From Bacteroidota bacterium (lineage in GTDB: Bacteria > Bacteroidota > Bacteroidia > NS11-12g > UBA955): DNA of 64,000 nucleotides. The position numbers and the translations under genes were made by a program. The notes under the pieces were generated by a model, which had not been told where the DNA came from, did no database searches, and worked only from the letters and a program-made list of their open reading frames with translations. Where the stretch lies: NCBI GenBank assembly GCA_030682255.1, contig JAUXOK010000028.1:310001-374000 (forward strand), given 5' to 3'. This document shows positions 10,075-17,984 of this stretch, in pieces. Numbering within the stretch: position 1 is the stretch's first letter; every line of letters begins with the position of its first letter.

Positions 10075-10656
10075 ATTATTTCAAATCATTTAAATCAAAT
10101 AGAAGCTTTATTTAAACAATTGCATCCTGCACTTCATTGGTTTTGCATGCAATATGTTAAACAAAAAGAAGATGCTGATGAGATAGTTAATGATGCATTT
10201 ATTTCTTTATGGGAAAAAAGAGATACCATAAACTTTGATTTATCTATCAAATCCTATTTGTATACCATTGTTAAAAATAAAAGCCTTAATCATTTAAAAA
10301 AGAAAAACATACTCATAGATTCAGATGATGCAGAGTCATACCACATTATTTCCAACGAAATTTCACCTCTGCAAAAAATAGAATCTAAAGAAATGGAACA
10401 GTTGATTTTTAAAAGCATTGATAAATTACCTAGAAAATGTCGGCAAATATTTATTTTGAGCAGAAAAGAACAGATGAGTCACAAAGAAATTGCACAAATT
10501 ATGGATATCAATATTAAAACTGTTGAAAATCAAATTACAATTGCAATTAAAAACATTAAAAGCCACATACAAAAAAACGAAAGTTTAACGAATACAAAGG
10601 ATAAACCTTACAATTTAAGCTTATTGATTTTTATTTTATTAGACAACTTTTACTAA
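10075..10656 (+). CDS. ECF-type RNA polymerase sigma-70 factor (non-ATG start)
   Basis: This is an alternative sigma factor of the Bacteroidota ECF type. Region 2 includes ADEIVNDAFISLWEKR and SYLYTIVKNKSLNHLKK. Region 4 includes LPRKCRQIFILSRKEQMSHKEIAQIMDI and a helix-turn-helix ending KTVENQI. No ATG exists in any frame between the recQ stop and 10146. The first TTG is at 10120, but similarity to region 2 continues upstream of it (EALFKQLHPALHWF). The ATT at 10075, 4 nt after the -7 box, is proposed as the start by analogy with other genes here. No anti-sigma gene is adjacent. Family is sure; start is uncertain. Confidence 0.85.
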   Translation: MISNHLNQIEALFKQLHPALHWFCMQYVKQKEDADEIVNDAFISLWEKRDTINFDLSIKSYLYTIVKNKSLNHLKKKNILIDSDDAESYHIISNEISPLQKIESKEMEQLIFKSIDKLPRKCRQIFILSRKEQMSHKEIAQIMDINIKTVENQITIAIKNIKSHIQKNESLTNTKDKPYNLSLLIFILLDNFY

Positions 10657-10668
10657 AATCCCCAAATA

Positions 10669-10896
10669 ATGACAATAAAAAATTTGCAGAGTGGTATTTA
10701 CAAGCATTATAAAGGCAATTTTTATCAAGTGTTAGATATTGTTACACATTCCGAAACAATGGAAGTTTTGGTATTGTATAAGCAGTTATACGATAAAGAA
10801 TTGCTATGGGTAAGACCATTGAGTATGTTTTTAGAAAAAATAGAGATTGACGGTGAATTTATAGAAAGGTTTGAGTTTATAAAAACTAATGACTGA
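10669..10896 (+). CDS. DUF1653 domain protein
   Basis: This small 75-residue protein matches DUF1653 over nearly its whole length: SGIYKHYKGNFYQVL, HSETMEVLVLYKQLY, LWVRPLSMFLE and a final RFEFI. The family is widespread and of unknown biochemical role. It lies 12 nt after the sigma factor, so it may be co-transcribed. Its last 11 nt overlap the end of the convergent transporter gene. Confidence 0.85.
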   Translation: MTIKNLQSGIYKHYKGNFYQVLDIVTHSETMEVLVLYKQLYDKELLWVRPLSMFLEKIEIDGEFIERFEFIKTND

Positions 10897-12283
10897 TTGT
10901 TTCAGCTTTATCAAGCCCTAACGACTTCATTTTTAAAGCATAAAAAACCAAATAAGCAAAACAAAACACAGTTACTATATATGCCAAATGTGGATTTGTT
11001 TGATCTGCAATCCATCCTTGAATTGGTGGAATAATAGCTCCTCCCATAATCATCATGACTAATAATGATGAACCTTGGTTGGTTTGATTACCTAAACCGG
11101 AAATAGCTAGTGTGAATATACAAGGCCACATGACAGAACAAAATAAGCCCCCACTTAAAAACGCATACAAAGCCAAACTACCTTCACTCACAAGTCCAAG
11201 TATCATCATCAGCATGCCTGCAATAGACATGATAAGCAATAATTTTAATGGATTTTTTCCAGCATAAATCATCAACAAAACAGCAATTAAAACAAAAGGT
11301 ATATATAGATGAAAATCGCTCACATTACTTCCTCTTAAATAATTAACAAAATAAATAAGTGCTAGTGCTATGATGGGCATTAATATTTTTAGAAACAATT
11401 TCAATGCTTTTTTAATTTCAAAAACATCTACAGAAGCATTCCATCTTCCAATCATCAAACTACCCCAATAAAGTGAAATAAAATGTGAAATTTTGGTATG
11501 TTCTAACCCTAAAATATTAGGCATTTTTAGAAAAGGAGCTAAGTTACTTTGAATAGAAACCTCTACACCAACGTATACAAAAATTGCAATCATGCCAAAT
11601 GTTAATTGAGGAAATCTGAATACATTCTTTTTATTAATAGTAGTAATTTGGTCGTTTGGTTTAGGAATGTGACTAGCAATTATTACTATGGCACTAAGAA
11701 CAAACAAGAAGAAAAGTATTAAGGCTGGAGTATTGATTTGTTCTATGGAATTAGAATTTGAATCAGAATTATCTATTTCCCCAAATAAAAGATAACTCAA
11801 AACAACTGGACCAATAGTGGTACCGAAAGAATTAATTCCTCCTGCCAAATTTAATCTTTGAGAACCTTTTTCTGGATTACCAAAATTAATAACCAATGGA
11901 TTTGCAACAATTTGCTGCAAAGCAAAACCTAAACCAATAATAAATAGCGCAAACAATAAAAGAGGATAAGAATTTAATATTGATGCTGGAATAAATAACA
12001 AACTACCTACTGCCGATAATAACAACCCATAAACCAACCCCTTTTTATATCCTATTTTAATTAAAGGATCCCCACTTTTTTGACTTATTAAATAATACAC
12101 TATAGCTCCAATTGTATAAGCCATATAAAAAGCCAAATCGACAAATTGAGACTGAAATTGACTTAACGCGAACTTTTCTTTGAACAAAGGAATAAGTATA
12201 CCATTACTTGCAGCAACAAATCCCCAAAAGAAAAAAACAGAAATAATAATGTAAAAAGAATATTTTGAATGGGTTTTATTCAT
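10886..12283 (-). CDS. FucP-type sugar:H+ symporter (MFS)
   Basis: A 465-residue inner-membrane transporter of the major facilitator superfamily, FHS subfamily (FucP/GluP). The N-terminal FFFWGFVAASNGILIPLF segment and LFIIGLGFALQQIVANPL match the sugar-binding and helix motifs of that group. About twelve membrane helices are apparent. The substrate is probably a monosaccharide (fucose, glucose or galactose) and cannot be set from sequence alone. It stands alone, convergent with DUF1653. Confidence 0.85.
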   Translation of the reverse strand: MNKTHSKYSFYIIISVFFFWGFVAASNGILIPLFKEKFALSQFQSQFVDLAFYMAYTIGAIVYYLISQKSGDPLIKIGYKKGLVYGLLLSAVGSLLFIPASILNSYPLLLFALFIIGLGFALQQIVANPLVINFGNPEKGSQRLNLAGGINSFGTTIGPVVLSYLLFGEIDNSDSNSNSIEQINTPALILFFLFVLSAIVIIASHIPKPNDQITTINKKNVFRFPQLTFGMIAIFVYVGVEVSIQSNLAPFLKMPNILGLEHTKISHFISLYWGSLMIGRWNASVDVFEIKKALKLFLKILMPIIALALIYFVNYLRGSNVSDFHLYIPFVLIAVLLMIYAGKNPLKLLLIMSIAGMLMMILGLVSEGSLALYAFLSGGLFCSVMWPCIFTLAISGLGNQTNQGSSLLVMMIMGGAIIPPIQGWIADQTNPHLAYIVTVFCFAYLVFYALKMKSLGLDKAETISH

Positions 12284-12343
12284 TCAACAAATAAAGAACA
12301 TTGAGAAGATAAAAAAAAATTTTTAATTTGGAACACAATTAGT

Positions 12344-12351
12344 TAATTTTG
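12344..12351 (+). promoter_or_regulatory. -7 box TAATTTTG of the lipoprotein gene
   Basis: An exact TAnnTTTG match 24 nt before the ATG at 12376. An upstream TTTG at 12327 is closer than usual (13 nt gap). Confidence 0.5.
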
Positions 12352-12375
12352 CGTTACAAAAGTTTATATATATAT

Positions 12376-13275
12376 ATGAAAAAATTAATTTATTCAGCAT
12401 TAAGTTTTGCATTAATCGCAACAACATTATTCGTTGGCTGTAAAAAAGACGATGGAACAGACCCAGTTGATCCAGTAGAAAAAGGCCCTAACATTTCATT
12501 CCAAACTAACGCAGGTAGTGGTTCTGGAGTATTTACCTTTGCTGATGGTAAAGTAATTACAGGTGAACAAATTAAAATGGGTATCAGAATCACATCTGAT
12601 GTAAATTTAAAATCATCTAAAATGACTGTTAATTTTAACAATGTTGGCGAAGTAGTATTACACGATACAACTTATACATCAAACACCAAAACTAGCAACA
12701 GAGATGTAAGTTATATTTTCCCAACAGTTAAAGGTCCTTACGTTTTCACTATTTATGCTGAAGACAAAGACGGGAACAAAAAATCAGCTAAAATCACTAT
12801 CGTTGCTGCAGGTCCTTTATTAGATAGAGATGACGGACAGTTTTGGAGTTTAAAAGCAACTGGTGCAACTAAATTTAGTGCGTTTAATTTATTTGACGGT
12901 GAAGCCATTACTGCTTCTGCATCTGCTACAAACAAAGCAAACAGAGATATAGTTGATGCTAGTACAGGTGCAACATTATCAAAAACATGGAATTCTGACC
13001 CAGCTAATGGAACTGAATTTATTATTTCAGGTAGCGACAATAAACTAAATGGCAAAGTATATTCACAATTCAATTCTGAACAAGATGTTCTTGATGCTTG
13101 GAATGCTTTATCAAGCACAAAATCTACATCAATCAGCAATGTTGATATTGGTAAATTGATAATTGCAAAATCTAAAAGAGGAACCGATTTCTTTTATTAT
13201 TTGATTGCAATTACTAACGTCAATGATGATGCTGGTTCTGAAGATGATTATTATGAATTCCAATACAAACAATAG
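12376..13275 (+). CDS. Secreted lipoprotein of unknown function, Ig-like N-terminal domain
   Basis: The first 20 or so residues form a lipoprotein signal ending in the lipobox LFVGC. The mature protein starts CKKDDGTD, an acidic linker typical of outer-membrane lipoproteins of the phylum. Residues about 35-140 look like a beta-sandwich (YIFPTVKGPYVFTIYAEDKDGN). The rest resembles no domain I can name. A TTG nine codons upstream (12349) overlaps the -7 box and is rejected as start. A strong terminator follows, so it is a single-gene unit. Confidence 0.75.
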   Translation: MKKLIYSALSFALIATTLFVGCKKDDGTDPVDPVEKGPNISFQTNAGSGSGVFTFADGKVITGEQIKMGIRITSDVNLKSSKMTVNFNNVGEVVLHDTTYTSNTKTSNRDVSYIFPTVKGPYVFTIYAEDKDGNKKSAKITIVAAGPLLDRDDGQFWSLKATGATKFSAFNLFDGEAITASASATNKANRDIVDASTGATLSKTWNSDPANGTEFIISGSDNKLNGKVYSQFNSEQDVLDAWNALSSTKSTSISNVDIGKLIIAKSKRGTDFFYYLIAITNVNDDAGSEDDYYEFQYKQ

Positions 13276-13302
13276 TTTGTAATTAATAAATAACAAATTA
13301 TT

Positions 13303-13337
13303 AAAAAGTCCTGAATTACTTCAGGACTTTTTTTATT
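13303..13337. terminator. Bidirectional intrinsic terminator
   Basis: A perfect 11-bp stem (AAAGTCCTGAA, loop TTAC, TTCAGGACTTT) with a T-run on both strands. It ends the lipoprotein gene and can also end the convergent oxidoreductase gene. Confidence 0.9.
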
Positions 13338-13405
13338 TCTAAAAAATTCTATGTGAAGAATTATATAAAAGATTCAACAATATAAAACTACTGTACATTT
13401 TATAA

Positions 13406-14080
13406 CTAATTATCTAAATTCAACATTTCATTAGATTCGATGATATTAAAACCCGAACAATCCTTTTGTGCAAAAAGACACATCGCATTTGCTACAGTTT
13501 TGGCTTTAATTGCTTTATATTTTTTTAACTTACCCATTAACAAAAAGGAGAAAAATGGCATAATTATAGTGGCTAATTTTTCGCCAAATCTAAATTCATT
13601 TCTATTTCCTAACAGCAAAGACGGTCTGAATATAAAACTACACTGGAAATTCAATGCCTTTATTTGAGATTCTAATTCCCCTTTTACTTTTAAATAAAAA
13701 TTATTGGAATGTTCATCTGCTCCAATGGATGAAACTAGTAAAAATTTTTTGAAATTATTGCGTTTTGAAATCTGTGCAAACATTAATGGATAAATATAAT
13801 CTACTTTTCTAAAAGCCTCTTTACTTCCAGCTTTCTTAATGGTTGTGCCAATTACACAATAAAAATCGTCACCATGAATTAAGTGTTCTATTTGATTAAT
13901 TTTATCAAAATTAATCAAATGCTCCACAACTTTTGGATGAACAACATTGGCACTTCGTTTAGAAATTAAAATTATTTGGGAATATGATTCATTTGCAAGA
14001 AGAATATTTAACAAATGATTCCCAATTAAACCTGTACTCCCAATTAAAACCGCAGTTTTTGGGTTATTTTGATTTAACAT
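13406..14080 (-). CDS. NAD(P)-binding oxidoreductase, HTATIP2-like atypical SDR
   Basis: A 224-residue Rossmann protein with the nucleotide motif VLIGSTGLIGNHLL at the N-terminus, then CVIGTTIKKAGSKEAFRKVD and a YLKVKGELE segment resembling the YxxxK site of extended SDRs. This combination is typical of the HTATIP2/CC3-like atypical SDRs. The substrate is unknown. It follows the small lipoprotein gene (14093) by 12 nt on the same strand and may be last in the leftward operon that starts at etfB. Confidence 0.75.
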   Translation of the reverse strand: MLNQNNPKTAVLIGSTGLIGNHLLNILLANESYSQIILISKRSANVVHPKVVEHLINFDKINQIEHLIHGDDFYCVIGTTIKKAGSKEAFRKVDYIYPLMFAQISKRNNFKKFLLVSSIGADEHSNNFYLKVKGELESQIKALNFQCSFIFRPSLLLGNRNEFRFGEKLATIIMPFFSFLLMGKLKKYKAIKAKTVANAMCLFAQKDCSGFNIIESNEMLNLDN

Positions 14081-14092
14081 AGTTTTGAATAA

Positions 14093-14443
14093 TTACTTTG
14101 AAAAAACAAATCTATTGGTATTTTCTTCTAGAATAAGGTTGAATTTTGACAATACCTTAATTTCAAATTTTCTAATGGTATCTGGAGATTGATACTTTAA
14201 TATGAGATACTGATTATCAATGTACCAAACCCCTTTTTTATTTAATTGAATAGACTCAATTTGATAATGAAAAGTACTATCTGATTTAAAAGTTAAATTA
14301 TCATAATTACTGATATCTATTTTATTGGTATCTAATTGCAATGATTTAAAATTCCAAGTACCTTCTAAGAAATCACTTTTGGATTGATATTGACATGCAT
14401 TAATCAATATGATAGAAAATGAGAATAATATTAATTTATTCAT
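14093..14443 (-). CDS. Small lipocalin-like lipoprotein
   Basis: The 116-residue product has a signal sequence ending in a lipobox-like LINAC. A short beta-rich domain follows, starting LEGTWNFKSLQ and continuing with alternating strands (LTFKSDSTFHY, KGVWYIDNQYLILKY). This is the usual look of lipocalin-like domains in Bacteroidota lipoproteins. Its start overlaps the end of the nuclease gene by 8 nt. The function is unknown. Confidence 0.65.
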   Translation of the reverse strand: MNKLILFSFSIILINACQYQSKSDFLEGTWNFKSLQLDTNKIDISNYDNLTFKSDSTFHYQIESIQLNKKGVWYIDNQYLILKYQSPDTIRKFEIKVLSKFNLILEENTNRFVFSK

Positions 14444-15029
14444 TCAATTTATCAATTATATCTCTTATTTCCGCTGCTTTTAGATAATCTTCATTTCGCA
14501 ATGCTTCATCTAATAAGTTCTCTAATTCTTCCAAAGATTTTCCTTTATAGCGATTATTCGGTTCTTTTTGATCACCTTTTGGGGATTCTGTTTGATCTCT
14601 ACCTGGTTTTTGAACAGATTCTTCATCAATGATAATACTTGCCATTTCCATAACTTTTTCATTGGTGTATATTGGACAATTAAATCTAACCGCAATGGCA
14701 ATAGCATCACTTGTTCTACAATCTATTTGAATGGTGCCAGATTCACTGATACAAAAAAGTGTAGAATAAAAAACACCTTCTTTTAATGAATTAATTACAA
14801 TCTCACTGATTGTAAAGTTGAATTTTTTAGCAATCGTAATAAACAAATCATGTGTTAAAGGTCTTTCAACATTAATGCCTTCTAGAGGAATAGCAATGGC
14901 ATGCGCTTCAAACTGACCAATAATTATTGGCAACTTTCTATCTCCATCAACTTCTGTCATAATTAAACTGTATGAACCGTTGATATGAGAAGGGGCAATA
15001 CCGTATATTTCTAATTCTACTTTTTTCAA
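14436..15029 (-). CDS. Bifunctional nuclease (BFN/DUF151) with C-terminal UVR motif
   Basis: Residues 1 to about 135 match the BFN/DUF151 family (LPIIIGQFEAHAIAIPLEG and DCRTSDAIAIAVRFNCPIY). The last 35 or so residues form a UvrB/UvrC-type helical motif (LEELENLLDEALRNEDYLKA), a frequent partner in Bacteroidota. The family is described as having DNase/RNase activity; the real cellular role is unclear. It is 12 nt downstream of etfA and probably co-transcribed with it. Confidence 0.85.
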   Translation of the reverse strand: MKKVELEIYGIAPSHINGSYSLIMTEVDGDRKLPIIIGQFEAHAIAIPLEGINVERPLTHDLFITIAKKFNFTISEIVINSLKEGVFYSTLFCISESGTIQIDCRTSDAIAIAVRFNCPIYTNEKVMEMASIIIDEESVQKPGRDQTESPKGDQKEPNNRYKGKSLEELENLLDEALRNEDYLKAAEIRDIIDKLNE

Positions 15030-15041
15030 GGTAGATATTGA

Positions 15042-15983
15042 TTAATTTAAATTCAATTTAGCTGCTGCAATAATTTGTGGCAATATCTCGAAAGCATCTC
15101 CAACAATTCCTATATCGGCTGCTTTAAAAAACGGTGCTTCTGGATCTTTATTAATAGCAACTATCACTTTACTGCTACTTACACCTGCTAAATGTTGTAT
15201 TGCACCAGAAATGCCAATAGCAATGTATAAATTAGGTTTGATTGTAATGCCAGTTTGACCCACATGCTCTGAATGTGGTCTCCAACCCATGTCACTTACA
15301 GGTTTAGAACAAGCTGTAGCTGCACCAAGTAAATTGGCTAATTCTTCTACCATACCCCAATTTTCTGGCCCTTTCAAACCTCTACCAGCTGAAACTACAA
15401 TTTCAGCCTCAGTTAATGGAATTTTACCTTCAGCTTTGTGTGTGCTAGTAATGTTTGTTTTATTTTCAGAAACCGCTCCATCAAAGTTTTCGATGCTTAT
15501 CGAAGTTGGTCTTTCTATTAAATCTATACTGTTTGGCGTAATTGCAATTACTTTTGTATCTTTAATTAACTTAACATATGCAAATCCTTTACCAGAAAAA
15601 ACACTTCTTTTAACAGAAAATCCTTGATTCATATCTGGCAATGAAATAACATTTGTAGCCAAAGAAGCATTTAAGGCAATAGACAATCTTGGTCCAATAC
15701 TTTTACCTTCATATGTGTTAGCTAATATTAGGGTTTGAATATTTTCTTTTTGAATAGCTTTTGATAGTATTTGTGTATAATTTTGAGAATCAAAGCTAAT
15801 TGAACCGATAGTTACAATTTTATTAACGCCATATTTTGACAACTTTTGAATTTCATCATCGTTTGTTGAACCTACACAAAAGGCTACAACACCATTTGAA
15901 TTCATTTGATTGGCGTATGAAGCCGCTTCTAAAACTGATTTTTTAAATTTTCCGTCTGATATTTCTGCGTATATTCCAATCAT
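15042..15983 (-). CDS. etfA: Electron transfer flavoprotein subunit alpha
   Basis: The FAD-binding subunit of the ETF heterodimer, which carries electrons from acyl-CoA dehydrogenases to the respiratory chain. The C-terminal FAD-binding signature is clear: SAGRGLKGPENWG, then GWRPHSEHVGQTGITIKPNLYIAIGISGAIQHLAG and VAINKDPEAPFF. Length (313 residues) is normal. It starts 1 nt after etfB and is co-transcribed with it. Confidence 0.95.
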   Translation of the reverse strand: MIGIYAEISDGKFKKSVLEAASYANQMNSNGVVAFCVGSTNDDEIQKLSKYGVNKIVTIGSISFDSQNYTQILSKAIQKENIQTLILANTYEGKSIGPRLSIALNASLATNVISLPDMNQGFSVKRSVFSGKGFAYVKLIKDTKVIAITPNSIDLIERPTSISIENFDGAVSENKTNITSTHKAEGKIPLTEAEIVVSAGRGLKGPENWGMVEELANLLGAATACSKPVSDMGWRPHSEHVGQTGITIKPNLYIAIGISGAIQHLAGVSSSKVIVAINKDPEAPFFKAADIGIVGDAFEILPQIIAAAKLNLN

Positions 15984-15984
15984 A

Positions 15985-16725
15985 TTATGATAATATTTTA
16001 ATTTCGTTTTTAAGTATATTTATTAAATCGCCAGCTTGATTAGCATCAATCATTCTAACAGCTTGTTTAGCAACAGGATTTTCAAATTGAAAATACTCAG
16101 ACCCTGTTTCATTGATATTGGGTTCAATTACGGATAAAGGTTTGGTTCTTGCTGCCATAATGCCTTTCATATTAGGAATTCTTGGTTCACATAAATCTTT
16201 TTGAGCACTTGCAATAACTGGCAATGAACAAGTCACATTTTGTCTACCGCCATCTATATCTCTTTCAAATTGCATATTGCCATTCTCAAATTCGATTTTT
16301 GTGCAAACATTAACTGCAGGCCACGATAACAATTCTGCTAATAAGCCACAAATTTGACCGCCATTGTAATCAATACTTTCTCTACCAGTTAAAACTAAAT
16401 CATAAGCGTTTGATTTAACGATATCAGCTAATAAACTAGCTACTTGCAAACCATCTTTAGGCTCTGCATTTACTCTAATGGCGTCATTTGCACCTATTGC
16501 CAATGCTTTTCTTATAACTGGCTCTGTATCTGAAAGTCCAACTGTGGCAACAGTAACGGTTCCTCCATTTTTTTCTGCTATTTCAATGGCTTTTGTTAAT
16601 GACAATTCATCATACGGATTGATTATAAATTGAACGCCTTGTGTATTGAATTTTGTATTATTTTCAATAAAACTTATTTTGGTGGTAGTATCGGGAACTA
16701 CACTCATACATACTAAGATCTTCAT
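15985..16725 (-). CDS. etfB: Electron transfer flavoprotein subunit beta
   Basis: The AMP-binding partner of EtfA. The N-terminal MKILVCMSVVPDTTTKI, the NPYDELSLTKAIE segment and the VLTGRESIDYNGGQ motif are characteristic. Length (246 residues) is standard. It is the first gene of a leftward unit etfB-etfA-BFN-lipoprotein-oxidoreductase. A -7 box at 16743-16750 lies 17 nt upstream. Confidence 0.95.
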   Translation of the reverse strand: MKILVCMSVVPDTTTKISFIENNTKFNTQGVQFIINPYDELSLTKAIEIAEKNGGTVTVATVGLSDTEPVIRKALAIGANDAIRVNAEPKDGLQVASLLADIVKSNAYDLVLTGRESIDYNGGQICGLLAELLSWPAVNVCTKIEFENGNMQFERDIDGGRQNVTCSLPVIASAQKDLCEPRIPNMKGIMAARTKPLSVIEPNINETGSEYFQFENPVAKQAVRMIDANQAGDLINILKNEIKILS

Positions 16726-16742
16726 GAAGATTATTTTTTTTG

Positions 16743-16750
16743 CAAAATTA
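16743..16750 (-). promoter_or_regulatory. -7 box TAATTTTG of etfBA
   Basis: An exact TAnnTTTG match on the minus strand, 17 nt before the etfB start codon. Confidence 0.5.
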
Positions 16751-16809
16751 AGTTAAAAATGTGCTAAGAAAAAATGAGTTTTGCAAAGTTTTTAATAAAA
16801 GTATAAAAG

Positions 16810-17118
16810 ATGAACAGGTTAGAACTTCTGAAAGATATGTTACAAAAAAATCCAGAAGATATATTTCTGAATTATGCCATGGCTATGGAACAAATGTCAA
16901 TGGAAGATTTTGATACTGCTGCTCGAATACTTTTAGAAATCAAAAACAAAAATCCCGAATATCTTCCATTGTATTATCAACTAGGTATATGCTATGAATC
17001 TTTGAATCAAAACACATTGGCCATAGAAATATACCAAGCTGGTATTGAGATTGCAATTCACCAAAAAGAAAACAAAACAGCTAATGAACTAAGAAGTGCA
17101 TTAGATGAATTAGAATAA
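16810..17118 (+). CDS. Small tetratricopeptide-repeat protein
   Basis: The 102-residue protein consists of about two and a half TPR helices (FLNYAMAMEQMSMEDFDTAA, then LPLYYQLGICYESLNQNTLA). It has no signal peptide, so it is probably a cytoplasmic adaptor. It is 8 nt upstream of the thioesterase gene. The partner is unknown. Confidence 0.75.
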   Translation: MNRLELLKDMLQKNPEDIFLNYAMAMEQMSMEDFDTAARILLEIKNKNPEYLPLYYQLGICYESLNQNTLAIEIYQAGIEIAIHQKENKTANELRSALDELE

Positions 17119-17126
17119 ATATCAAG

Positions 17127-17561
17127 ATGCAACCCAAAAACCCCAATTTTAAAAACACCATCCTAAAGAAATTAGAAAAGCAGTTTTTTATGCAACATGT
17201 CGAATGTCAATTAACTGAAATTGAACATGGCAAAGTAAGCGCAGAAATGCCTATACAACAATTTCATTTACAACAAAATGGTTTTGTACACGGAGGTGTT
17301 ACCTCATTCATTGCAGATTTAGTGATGGGTTTTGCCGCTTACACCATGGTTTCAGAAAATGAAGGTACAGTAACTTCAGATTTGAAAGTAGCTTATTTAA
17401 AACCCGGCATTGGGCAAAAATTAATAGCGCGTGGTTATGTCATTAAACCTGGCAATCTTTTGTATTTCTGCGAAGCGGATATTGTATGCATCAACAACGG
17501 TGAAGAAACCTTGATTGCTAGAGCTTATTCTACCATGTGTTCGATAAAGATAAATCCTTAA
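17127..17561 (+). CDS. PaaI-type hotdog thioesterase
   Basis: The 144-residue protein has the hotdog-fold thioesterase signature FVHGGVTSFIADLVMGFAAY with the catalytic-type Gly/Asp surroundings, followed by VTSDLKVAYLKP. It probably hydrolyses acyl- or phenylacyl-CoA thioesters; the substrate is not determined. It is co-directional with and close to the TPR gene. Confidence 0.85.
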   Translation: MQPKNPNFKNTILKKLEKQFFMQHVECQLTEIEHGKVSAEMPIQQFHLQQNGFVHGGVTSFIADLVMGFAAYTMVSENEGTVTSDLKVAYLKPGIGQKLIARGYVIKPGNLLYFCEADIVCINNGEETLIARAYSTMCSIKINP

Positions 17562-17710
17562 TTTTTAAATTCTCTGTCTCCCCTAGAGTTGGTTTTAACC
17601 CGAGTCTTTATTATTTGATGTAGTTTGGTTTGTAGAATATTCATCCCTCTCTTAACAAATGAATTACAAGGATCTGAGAGTGGTAATAAAAAAATATCTA
17701 AAAATTCATT

Positions 17711-17740
17711 TTTGTTAATTTAGAATTTCGTTTATATTTG
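17711..17740 (+). promoter_or_regulatory. Complete Bacteroidota promoter of tRNA-His
   Basis: TTTG at 17711-17714 and TATATTTG at 17733-17740 are separated by 18 bp, matching the -33/-7 arrangement of the phylum. The tRNA starts 14 nt later. Confidence 0.8.
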
Positions 17741-17754
17741 CAATCCCAAAAAAT

Positions 17755-17829
17755 GGTAGTCATAGCTCAGTTGGTTAGAGCATCGGTTTGTGGTACCGAG
17801 GGTCGTGGGTTCGAGCCCCATTGATTACC
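17755..17829 (+). tRNA. tRNA-His (anticodon GTG)
   Basis: The cloverleaf folds cleanly. The acceptor stem GTAGTCA pairs with TGATTAC, the D stem is GCTC/GAGC, the anticodon stem TCGGT/ACCGA encloses loop TTGTGGT, and the T arm is GTGGG-TTCGAGC-CCCAT. The extra G at position -1 opposite C73, a mark of histidine tRNAs, is encoded. The 3' CCA is not encoded (CAA follows C73). Confidence 0.96.
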
Positions 17830-17831
17830 CC

Positions 17832-17867
17832 AAAGACAGGTTTCTTAATGGAATCTGTCTTTTTTTT
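17832..17867 (+). terminator. Intrinsic terminator of tRNA-His
   Basis: A 13-bp stem with two G-U pairs (AAAGACAGGTTTC against GGAATCTGTCTTT), a 5-nt loop and a following T-run, immediately after the tRNA. Confidence 0.85.
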
Positions 17868-17880
17868 AAAACCTATCTAT

Positions 17881-17919
17881 TTTATTTTAATTAAAATAAA
17901 TCCCAGATCTCCTGATCTG
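17881..17919. repeat. AT palindrome plus GATC hairpin
   Basis: 17881-17900 is a perfect 20-bp palindrome (TTTATTTTAA/TTAAAATAAA). 17904-17919 is CAGATC-TCCT-GATCTG. Read leftward, the hairpin is followed by GGGATTTATTTT, so it may be a weak terminator for the glycosyltransferase gene that ends at 17985. Confidence 0.4.
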
Positions 17920-17984
17920 TTTTAATTTTTTGATGGTTGTATGTTTGAATATCTGGATGAACGTTAATTTTAATTCTATTATAA

